This document shows, one piece after another, positions 55,404 through 64,000 of a DNA stretch of 64,000 bases (within the stretch, counting starts at the first letter, position 1; every line of letters begins with the position of its first letter). The stretch is from contig SADC01000200.1 in NCBI GenBank assembly GCA_004194705.1, positions 62,001 through 126,000 of the forward strand, read 5' to 3'. Below the pieces are notes generated by a model, which made no database searches, was not told the origin of the DNA, and worked only from the letters and a program-made list of their open reading frames with translations. A program made the position numbers and the translations under genes. The DNA is from Ditylenchus dipsaci. Its lineage: Eukaryota; Nematoda; Chromadorea; Rhabditida; Anguinidae.

Positions 55404-56213
55404 CACGGGAAGTGCACAATTTTAAGGTGGCGTTCAGACAAACTTTTTACACTAATCGAAAGCTCATGACATGCCTATTACTGCCTCAGTTGTCGATTTT
55501 CCTGCCGACGCGTCTACGATGAGAAAATCGAGTTTGAAATATAAGATATTTGTTGTATAAAGTACGGCCAAGTTTTGCGATTACCTCTCCAGTGAGTGAG
55601 TGGCGCAGTGCATATGATTCAGGCTTCGTCGTAGGTTCGATCCCCATTACGGGTACATGTTTAAATTAATATTTTTACTCACCATTTTTTCTTTTCAAAT
55701 TACGCCATCCATATCTGTGATTTGATATCTATGTTAGTAGGCATATTTATACAGTAGTGTTGTCGCATTTCGAAAACAAAGTATTATGGATACCAGATAT
55801 GGTCTGATACAAAGTTTTTCGACCCGCATCACGGTATAATTTCTTCATATTTTACAATAAATTTTTTATGTATCAGATTCCCAAAATATACTTTTTGCAA
55901 ATCATTGAAAAAAGATGAGAAAATAGATTTTGAAATAATAAAATAAAAATGTAACCGTACTGAGGATCGAACCTGCGACGTTTAAAAACAAAGCCTGAAT
56001 CACATCCATTGCGCCGCTCACTCACTGCAGAAATAACTGCAAAACTAGGCCATACTCTACACAACAAATATCTTATATTTCAAACTCGATTTTCTCATCG
56101 TAGACGCGTAGGCAAGAAAATCGGCAAGTAAGGCAGTAATAGGCATGTCATGAGCTTTCGATTGGTGCATAAATTTTGGCTGAACGCCACCTTAAGGTTG
56201 TGCACTTCCCGTG
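55404..56213. mobile_element. 810-bp inverted-repeat element with TTA duplication
   Basis: TTA (55,401-55,403 and 56,214-56,216) flanks CACGGGAAGTGCACAA and its complement. The arms are about 190 bp and well matched. Next to the arms, in opposite orientation, lie tRNA-like sequences: TGGCGCAGTGCATATG with GGTTCGATCCCC (55,597-55,655) and the inverted GGATCGAACCTGCGACG with GCGCCGCTCACTCAC (about 55,970-56,028). The host site is a CTTAGACACAAATCACTCG repeat. A TTA duplication is typical of PIF/Harbinger-type insertion; no transposase is present. Confidence 0.82.
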
Positions 56214-56216
56214 TTA

Positions 56217-57480
56217 GACACTAATCACTCGAAAGTGACTCTGGATGCATAAAAAATGTATGCATCCCAGTATTCAAAACTATGTTTAACATCTTATTGT
56301 TAGTGGCCCTCTGTGATTAGTGGCCCCCTTTTATTCCTTCTCCTCCCTAAAGAGCTCTTATTCCCTTTGAATTTCAAGTTTTTCAAATTTTGACTATAAA
56401 AACCATGATATCTCCTGTACTTCGAAAAATTTTTTTTTCTTAGAATAAAAAAATAAATAATTAAAAAAACGCGGCTTTTTCATGAAATCGGGTCGAGAAA
56501 CACGAATATGAGGTTATCTCCTCCATCCGAGCACTCTGCGTGGGGAGGGGATTCGTCACTCACGCGGTTTCAAAATTCAAATTTACAAACATTTCAGTTA
56601 AAACAAAATGCCAGACATTTTGGAGAAATATTTAAAATTGACTATATGTTTTTTAGGTTGCAGTGACGAATCCCCCCCCCCCCACGGGACTGATCAGGTG
56701 GAGGAGATAACTTCATATTCGTGTTTCTCGACTTCGATTTCATGAGAAAGCCGCGCGTTTTTTTGGTTCTGAGAAGAAAAAAATTTTTCGAACCACAGGG
56801 GGTATCATGGTTTTTTAGTCAAAATTTTAAAAATTTAAATTGGCGCCTTTTGAATTTTAAAGGGAATAAGGGCTGTATTGGGAGGGGAAGGGAATAAAAG
56901 GGGCCACTTTTATGGCAGAACGTTAAAAATTCAAAATTTTTGTATTCTTCGGCTGCCTCACATGTTTTTCAACTGGGCCGTGGCAAAAAGAGACTCTATA
57001 TGCATTTTATGGTCAAGAGTACTTCTCGGAATCATGTCTAAGGTAAGTGTGTGCGCGCATCTCTAACTCTCAAGCGCCCTGCGCCCCCGAAGAGGCACAC
57101 ACCCACATACCTCAGATACAAATCACTCGAAAGTGACTCTGGATGCATGAAAAAGCATGCATACCAGAGTTTATTTATGCGGTAGGCCCCAGTATTCAAA
57201 ACTATGTTCAACATCTTCTTGTTAGTGCCCCTGTATGATTAGTGGCCCCTTTTATTCCCTTCCCCTCCCTATACAGCCCTAAATCACTTTAAAATTCAAA
57301 AGGCGCCAATTTAAATTTTTCAAAATTTGACTGAAATACAATGATACCCCCCTGTGGTTCGAAATTTTTTTTTCTCAGAATCAAAAAAACACGCGGCTTT
57401 CTCATGAAATCGAGGTCGAGAACCACGAATATGAAGTTATCTCCTCCACCTGATCAGTCCCGTGGGGGGGGGGATTCTGA
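56217..57480. repeat. Large palindrome built from the CTCTGGATGCAT family
   Basis: Two halves facing each other around 56,600-56,700 share GAACACGAATATGAGGTTATCTCCTCC and its complement, and GGATTCGTCACTCACGCG-like cores. The TCGAAAGTGACTCTGGATGC block occurs at 56,230 and 57,128 in the same orientation, and a reverse half-copy at about 57,035. It has no coding sequence. 57,480-57,940 is AT-rich with no feature seen. Confidence 0.65.
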
Positions 57481-57944
57481 ACTCAAGCCGTTTTTTAAAT
57501 TTTATTTTTGATTTTTTTAATGTTTTGATTGTTTCTAAGGATTTTTTTGGTCAAGCCCTTTATTGTCATAACATCAAAATCGAACATTGTGGATCTTTCT
57601 CAATTTCTTATGTCTGGTAGTAAGCTTGCTTGCCGACCTCTAACCTCTTACAGACTCGCTTGAACTTATCTGCAAAAACCGACTTATTTTTTTAATGAAA
57701 TTCATAATGTCAAAAAATGCTCGATGTGCGATACGGTTTGTGTCAAAAAATCTTGACCACCTGAAAATTTTTTCGCACAAGTAGGTCCGTTCCTGTTCAA
57801 CTTTAAAATTCGGGATCTTAACCCTCGTGAATCTCCATTTTATGTAAAATACTGCTGCTCCATGACCTACTACTTCAGCAAAACTTTATTATCGACACAA
57901 GACAAGATATTACATACAAGAGAGATTATGATTCACTACGCTTT

Positions 57945-58950
57945 CCTTCTGCTTTGGAACACGCTTTCAGGATTCTTGGAGTCGGCGGAATTCTTCTCAA
58001 CCAGGCCTGTGCTTCTCAAGTTGCTGACTGGCGCATCCTGACGCGAAACTGAGGCGTCCTGTGAAGTTTCTGTAATCAACTAATAAATAATGTGAAAAAG
58101 CAATACGAACCTGCTGAAATGCGAAACCTAAAAGAATGACAGATGAAAAAACCTTGGGACAGTAGCAGAGGAAAACCTACCGTTTTTATTGCGACACAAA
58201 TTTAAAGACACTTTCTGCTTTTTCCCACGTTCTTGATGAGCTGTTATAGCTGAGCATCAAAAAAGACTTCTAACAAGCAAATAGACTTTTAAATGACTTA
58301 CGCAAAGCACTGATTTTTCTGCAGATTTCCAGACACAGTCACACGAAAGCAGGTCGAATTTCTTGCTTTCTGATCATAGCCAATTTCTAAAATTATCAGA
58401 AATAAGCACAGATACAATACGAAAAATTACACACAAAATAGTAATGTAAAGCAGGAAACTCAAAAGTCAAATCAGCAAGAAGACCACCACAGTGTGGGTA
58501 GGAGATTATCAATTTCTCAATTTTATGTCTGTTTTGCATAAAATTAACATCTTCTCGAGTTTGTCTGGGATATTTCTAGAGTAAAAATTAACGCTCTTTC
58601 GATCTAGCGTATTTGTTATGCAAAATGAATGCAAACATCAAATTTTAAAGGGCACGTTTTGAGCCAACACAGGCATATTAAAAATCTGCTTTTGAGAAAA
58701 ATTAGCATGAACTGGAAAACTTTCCTTTACCACTGAGATGTGACCACTCATTCGAAAGTTCGTTAAACGAGCAATCTTTTATGTCCAAATGTTGCAGAAA
58801 AATATTTAAAAAACCTCGGTTGCGATGTAATATTTAGAACCATCACATAACTGTAAAAAACAAGTAAAGTTAAGCTAATTTTTTTCGCGCCAAAATACCT
58901 AATGTCAGAGAATCCAAATTTTGAAACCCCGTGCACTGCGAACAAAGTTC
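57945..58950 (-). CDS. Putative small gene, unrecognised
   Basis: On the minus strand several open segments with splice-like borders follow each other. One contains EIGYDQKARNSTCFRVTVSG (about 58,388-58,300), one is basic (KKQKVSLNLCRNKN, about 58,245-58,183), and a last segment runs from about 58,070 to 57,945 with SRQDAPVSNLRSTG and the end FQSRRKA before a stop. Upstream, 58,945-58,763 is open. The joins are uncertain and one junction may need a different acceptor. I do not recognise a family; the reality of the gene itself is uncertain. Confidence 0.3.
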
Positions 58951-59885
58951 GTCACTGCCTAGGGTCCGACAACTTTTTAACCCGTTTTATCAACTCTTGT
59001 TTTACAGTCTGGTCCCGAAAATCGCAAGGAGTCTGATTTTGCCGATTATTTTTCAAAAAGTAAAAAATCTTGCTACAGTCGAACCTATCATTAACATACT
59101 CCCCATTATCATACGCTCTCTCATTAACATACGGCCGGGCCCGGTCCCGTTCTAACAATTGGGCCAATTGAATTGGCCCTCCCATTAACATACTGTCGAA
59201 GCTTTTTTCGAAGTTTTTCGAATAAAACCCTGCTTCTACAAAAACAATTATAAAAAATCTCAATTTTTTATGAAATTTTTGAAAAAGCTTGGAGGACCAA
59301 GGCAAATTTTTTTAATTTTTATAAAAAAAAATTGCCTTGGTCCCCCATGCTGTTCTCAATTTGTTATAAAAAATTCGCCTTGGTCTCCCAAGCTGATTTA
59401 ACTGAGGGGTGTGTTCAGAAATCGACTGAGAGGCGTGTTCCGAAACTGACTGTGGGCAATTTTTATCCTGAAAGGAGGGGGGTGTATCTCCTTTCCGTAT
59501 CTGGTCCCACATCGAAATCATTTGAATTCAAACTAATCCACAAATTAATCCATTCAGAGGTTGTTGGTTCGAATCCATCTGGGTGCAAACTTTATTTTGT
59601 CCACAAGTTTTTCAGCGATTGAGCTGAATTCATGCTAAATAACATCAACGGATTAATTGAATAGATTTCCGGGATTGCTTTTTTGGTCAACAACTGTCTT
59701 AAAAGGCATTTTCTATAAAACTGGACCACACCTCGTTCCCGATTTTTTCGAAATTTCTAGATTTGGTCTTATTTGAAAGAGCAACTTATTCTGAGTGAGT
59801 TTACTTTTGACAGAACGCCAACTTCAAATTTGGATCTCGAGATATGCTCAATTCAAAATTCGACCCGTGCCGAATCTCTGAAATC
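58950..59885. other. MITE remnants and a tRNA-like B box
   Basis: 58,955-59,050 matches the MITE at 48,774. 59,076-59,210 has ATTAACATAC(T/G) units and a CAGTCGAACCTATCATTAAC terminus after TA, with an incomplete right end near 59,207. 59,285-59,395 is a GCCTTGGTCCCCC palindrome. GGTTCGAATCC at about 59,567 is a B-box match without a clear A box. No gene is seen. Confidence 0.5.
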
Positions 59886-59887
59886 TG

Positions 59888-61440
59888 GATGTTTCTTTGT
59901 TGAGTATACTGTTGCGTCTTCGACGCAAGTGATGTCTACTAATTTCTTCACTTTTCCAGCCTGGGGTTTGGTGGCTTACTGGTTAAGGCATTTCCCTGCG
60001 GATCTAAAGGGAGTGTGATCAAATACCCCTCCATTCCACCTTCTTCCAATTCACGAGCTGTTGGCCGTGGCCGCTCGCGACATGGCGATCTTGGCGTGCA
60101 ACCGACCTGCAATTTCCTGGTCCAGTAGTCAAAGAACAGGTACAGCAGGCACAGAAGCAAAAAGGACACAGCAGTTCGCCCAGCGAAGAGCCCTCCAGCT
60201 TAAAGAAAATCACATAGAGAATAAGCCTAGTAGCAAAAGAAGGGAACAGCTCTAACCAACAGCTTACTCACCCACAACCTGGTCAGCAGTCTACAAAAAG
60301 AAAAGGACTGTTGACTGCAGATGAACAGACCAGGCAAAACAACAATAAAAATCACGGCCTCGGAAACACTCCATAAGCCAAGCACCCACTTCTCCTCGGT
60401 GGGGAGTGTTGCGTCTTCGACGCAAGTGATGTCTACAAATTTCTTCACTTTCCAAGCCTGGGGTTTGGTGGCCTACTAGTTACGGCATTTCCCTGCGGAT
60501 CCAAAGGGATGGGATCAAATATCCCCTCCATTCCTCTTTTTCCAATTCACGAGCTGTTGACCGTGGCCGCTCGCGACAATACAGCTTCTCATTTTTATTA
60601 CAGGACCCTTACACATTGATACCATTCCACGCAAAATTGAGCGGGCTTTCTTATAGTATTAGTGGATTTGTATTTTCGCGTAGTTTTTATAAAAAAAACA
60701 TGAGATTTTACACAAAAATCAACATTTTCAAAACAAAATTTTTCAGAAAAAACCTGTTTTTCTCAAGCTTAAAGGTATAGCGCACATTTTTTTATTGCTG
60801 ATTCTGAAAAAGCAACTAATTTTTAAGAAAATAAAAAAATATTTTGAACTTTCAGAATCTGCAATAGAAAAGTATGCGCTGCATTTGTAACCAAGTATAA
60901 AAACAGGGTTTTTTACTGAAAAAATGTGTTTTGAAATTTCTTGTGTTGATAAAATTGGTGTTGGTTGCCTTTTTCGTCAAAAAACAAAGCGATATTAAAA
61001 CCCAATAGTATTGATTGAAAGCTTGTTTGATTCTGCATCTAAAAGTAAGTATGTGTACCTACAACTTTTCAACAAATTTCTCTTAACAATGTCCTGAAAA
61101 GAAAGAGGTTTCAAAAAAGGCAGTGAAAACATGGTGCGCATGCATTTTGTCTCATCACGAAACTTTTTGTTGCATGACTTTTTACGAAATTTTTTTTTCA
61201 TTTCGTTCAAAATTAGTTGCTTTTCAGAATCAGCGATGAAATAATATGCGCTATACCTTTAAATGTTGAAAATGTTAATTTTCGTGTAAAACCTCATGTT
61301 TTTTTGATAAAAACTATGCGAAAATCCAAATCCACTAATACTATAAGAAAGCCCGCTCAATTTTGCGTGGAATGGTATCAAATGTGTGAGGGTCCTGTAA
61401 TAAAAATGAGAAGCTGTATACTCAACAAAGAAAACGGATG
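59888..61440. mobile_element. Fold-back element carrying a SINE dimer in its left arm
   Basis: The outer arm GTTTCTTTGTTGAGTATAC (59,891) pairs with GTATACTCAACAAAGAAAAC (about 61,418). The continuing arm CAGCTTCTCATTTTTATTAC (60,583) and GATACCATTCCACGCAAAAT pair with 61,315-61,415. The two parts of the left arm are split by the SINE dimer. The loop (about 60,700-61,300) has AT-rich sequence and no gene. Confidence 0.8.
59911..60578 (+). mobile_element. Tandem dimer of a tRNA-derived SINE
   Basis: Two copies, 59,911-60,082 and 60,408-60,578, both begin GTTGCGTCTTCGACGCAAGT and end CCGTGGCCGCTCGCGACA. They contain TGGCTTACTGGTTAAGGCA or a variant (A-box fit) and GATCAAATACCCC (degenerate B box). 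About 325 bp of unrelated sequence separates them. ATAC occurs on both outer sides as a possible short duplication. A third copy is at 16,037-16,540. Confidence 0.75.
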
Positions 61441-61444
61441 TACC

Positions 61445-61566
61445 TCATTTCGTAACAGGTTCATTTGTAACAGCTTCATTTCGTAACGTGTTTATTTTGT
61501 AACAGGTTCAGTTAGTAACATTTTTTCGTAACGCGAAATTTCGTAACAAATTTTTTCGTAACAGTG
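61445..61566. repeat. TTTCGTAACAGGTTCA tandem units
   Basis: Seven or eight degenerate copies of a ~16-bp unit with the core TCGTAAC lie directly before the MULE transposase gene, in the position of a subterminal array. A matching array on the far side would fall beyond the window. Confidence 0.75.
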
Positions 61567-61635
61567 ATGTTAATGTCATCTTTACTCGATGCTTGCTTGA
61601 TCGTTTACGCATGTATTAATTTTTGTATTTTATAG

Positions 61636-63821
61636 ATGAATGCGAACTTTGATTATGATCTGCTGATGAGTGATGAGAAAGATCTACAAAACGTACTCAG
61701 TGATGCGTCCGACCAGGAAGAGTACTTCGATGAGGAAGAACAACAGCGTCCGCGAAGGGAGAATTCAAGCCGGGGAATTCAAGCCAAGCTTCGGAGTCAG
61801 CACAGTCCATTGAAGCCAGTGAAGAAGATGAGCGATTCGTACAATTGCAGCAGCCTCCGGATCTGAAATACAGGGTGTCCCAAATATTTTGGAACTTTTC
61901 TTTTGGCCATAACTTTTTCTCTAGTGTGATTTTTGAAATTCTGTAAACGCAGATCGACTCAGAATTTGATAAGAATTTTTTTGGTCTATAATGTCAAAAC
62001 ACGATTTTCGCTTGGTCCCCCTGTGGTTTGGGTCTTGGCCATCCAGAGACCTGGACCCAAACCACAGGGGGTACCAAGCAAAAATCGTGTTTTTGACATT
62101 ATATACCAAAAAAATTCTTATCAAATTCCGAGTCGATCTGCGTTTACAGAATTTCAAAATCGCACTAGAGAAAAAGTTATGGCCAAAAAAAAAAGTTCCA
62201 AAATATTTGGGACACCCTGTACGTGCCAAGCAACAGGGGAAAGCCTATGCTCCTATACAATGGTTCGTCACTATTTTCGGCTTTTTTTGCTCAGGCTGGT
62301 ATTGATAATATCTTTTTCAGGGTCTCTCTACTATTTGCGCAAAACGAGAGTAGAGAAGGATGCACGCGGCAGGCTCAAGACATCCATAAGCTCTATTACT
62401 GCGCTATCTCCAAGAGTGGTTGCTCTATGCAAGTTAAGTTGAAAGATGGTCGATACAGCAGGGAGCTAAAAGAGGGCCACACATGCAAGGCAGATCCAGT
62501 TAGCGTGCAGAAGAAGGTCGTCGAGCAGCAGGCAAAGCAAACAGTCTCAGAAATCCGGGGTTTGTCATATTTGTAATATTATGCGTCGTATTTAACTAGT
62601 TTCGTTTAAGGTTTGCAATCGATCGGCAATAAATGAGGCTATGAATGGAGTAGTGAAGCCGGTTGTCGCCGCTATTAACACATCAGCTTTAAGGAAAGCG
62701 CTGGAGCGTCGCAAAAGAGTAATCATATTCTTTCAGTCTTGTCATTTCTTTGGCTAACTTCACTTTCTTTCAGAAGATTAACCGGTATCCGAGAGGGAAG
62801 ATTAATCCTGCCAGCTTACAGATCCTAACCGAATGGTGCAATTTTGAAAATGGTGATCCTTTTATCTTTCACGATTCTGGAGCGGAAGACAGCGGCAGGT
62901 TCATCATATTATCGTCTCTTTTTATGGTAGAGGTGTGTCTTCTGCTTGTTGATGCTTGTTTTGTATGCATCTGATGCTTCAGAAACTGGTTCATGGGCAA
63001 ACTATCGCAATGGATGGAACTTTTAAGACGCGTCCGAGGAAGTGGGAACAGATTTTTGCGATTCATGTGCTAGTCAAAAATCGCTTCGTCCCAGCTGTCT
63101 CTGTCATCATGGCCAAGAAGTCTCGTGCGTCCTATCTTTTGGTACTGCAGCAACTAAGAGCAATGATGGAAGAGAGATTCCAAGTCGTTTGGTCGCCAAC
63201 ACTCATTCTTACCGACTTCGAGCTTGCCCAGCGTAGTGCTCTTCTCAATCATTTTCCTGGTATAAATTCTGTTTGTAATAACTTTTTATAATTTCACTTG
63301 AAAGAGCCCGTCACAGATGTTTTTACTTCCATTTTGCACAGGCCATACAGCGATGGATTCAAAAGGTGGATTGCTTGTTCTTCTTGTTGTCTGGTTTTTA
63401 TTCCTCTGCTCTATTACAGGTGAAATTAGACCAGAAGAATCGAACGGATGTCCTCTTCAACGAGTATATTGGCCTTTTCCGCACACTTGCGTTCATTCCT
63501 CAGCAATTTGTCTCTACGGCTTTCTCAGAGCTAGTGAACTATAACGGCAATCAGGTGGTATCGGGATTTGGAAGCGAAGTGGATTACCCTGGCATGGCAA
63601 GGTTTGTAGCGTATTTCAAATCGGTGAGTTTCTCATGTTACCTCTATTTAAATAGTTTCATCTCCATAAAAATTTAGACTTGGAGCCTGAAAGAGGATGG
63701 ACAATGTGGAGGGAAAGGCAGGCGAAAGGCAGCGCCAAGTGGCTATGGCTCAAGGCGAGATGAACGACGGAGGCACAACAAGAAATACTCGGCGAAAAAG
63801 AAGCAGAAATTAGTAATCTAA
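61636..63821 (+). pseudogene. MULE transposase with FLYWCH-like N-terminus, truncated
   Basis: An acidic leader starts at ATG 61,636, followed by the FLYWCH-type block VPSNRGKPMLLYNG and LYYCAISKSGCSMQV...GHTC, then a linker. The transposase domain has MDGTFKTRPRKWEQ (first Asp), LILTDFELAQRSAL (second Asp) and CFYFHFAQAIQRWIQK (the C..H motif of MULEs), and ends after GMARFVAYFKSTW with a Lys/Arg-rich tail to the stop at 63,819. Splice junctions at about 62,610, 62,773, 62,982, 63,317 and 63,421 fit GT-AG. Family members continue past this point with the TN..E segment holding the catalytic Glu, which is missing here. There are two frame changes (about 61,772-61,775 and about 62,365). A mariner-like MITE (61,871-62,219) interrupts the FLYWCH-coding region. 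It is inactive as read, unless the MITE is spliced out and the shifts are assembly errors. Confidence 0.75.
61871..62219. mobile_element. 349-bp mariner-like MITE inside the MULE gene
   Basis: TA at 61,869-61,870 and 62,220-62,221 flanks perfect ends CAGGGTGTCCCAAATATTTT. The whole element is a near-perfect palindrome with the central CCCCTGTGGTTTGGGTC core shared with the element at 3,485. It lies between the codons for DLKY and VPSNRG of the MULE protein. Confidence 0.92.
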
Positions 63822-63865
63822 TGTTATCTCAGTGTCTTTGTCTCACGTTTGTTTGAGTGGCATCG

Positions 63866-63871
63866 AATAAA
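63866..63871 (+). terminator. Polyadenylation signal of the MULE gene
   Basis: An AATAAA hexamer lies 45 bp after the stop at 63,819-63,821. The remaining 63,872-64,000 shows no feature. Confidence 0.6.
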
Positions 63872-64000
63872 GAAATGTGTAATAGAAATGCTGGAATGTG
63901 TGTTGGGCATGCAGGAATGTGTGAAGTATGTTGGGCTTTTTGAATTGTATGGTTAGAGTTAGTTAAAGAAACTTTAAAAAAATAATGAAGAAAAATAATA

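Noticed and set aside
55595..55660. Functional tRNA gene
   Set aside because: A and B box matches exist, but no convincing cloverleaf or anticodon arm, and the sequence lies in a palindromic element with an inverted copy.
58950..59305. 117-codon minus-strand frame as a gene
   Set aside because: It runs across MITE termini and repeats, with no recognisable motif.

Overview
The window is nuclear DNA of a eukaryote, most likely an invertebrate animal. The genes have short exons and GT-AG introns (many 45-60 bp), the 3' ends carry AATAAA, and three genes are recognisable eukaryotic housekeeping genes: FRA10AC1, a SAC3D1-type SAC3 protein and the kinetochore/tethering protein ZW10. There are no bacterial-style operons and no Shine-Dalgarno sites. 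I cannot name the species.

Layout. 1-5.0 kb: repeats only. 5.08-7.1 kb (-): an unrecognised multi-exon gene. 7.2-12.3 kb: nested fold-back elements. 13.1-24.4 kb (+): a 15-exon gene for a fused rhamnose-synthesis enzyme (nucleotide-sugar 4,6-dehydratase plus 3,5-epimerase/4-reductase); one of its introns holds a complete but damaged pogo-like transposon (19.57-21.93 kb). 24.4-34.8 kb: repeats, including a GGTACC-rich minisatellite and a 7.6-kb nested palindromic composite. 34.9-41.7 kb (-): SAC3D1-like gene, whose first intron is almost entirely a MULE-like element (38.23-41.56 kb). 41.9-43.5 kb (-): FRA10AC1. 43.6-46.8 kb: fold-back repeats. 46.8-54.8 kb (-): ZW10, its introns filled with small DNA transposons. 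55.4-57.5 kb: an inverted-repeat element carrying tRNA-like sequence in both arms, and a larger palindrome. 57.95-58.95 kb (-): a weak gene candidate. 59.9-61.6 kb: tRNA-derived SINE dimer inside a fold-back. 61.6-63.9 kb (+): a MULE transposase gene with FLYWCH-like and DD-domain parts but a truncated end.

The dominant feature is the density and architecture of DNA transposons. Target-site duplications can be read directly for several: TA for pogo- and mariner-like elements, 8 bp for a hAT-like one, TTA for a Harbinger-like one. Many fold-back elements carry at their ends arrays of a 12-30 bp unit, a different unit at each locus and inverted between the two ends. The host genes are not functionally linked to each other. 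Several reading frames (ZW10 twice, the MULE gene, the pogo gene) break by a single base, in at least three cases in or next to a short G/C run, so either assembly indels or recent decay should be considered.
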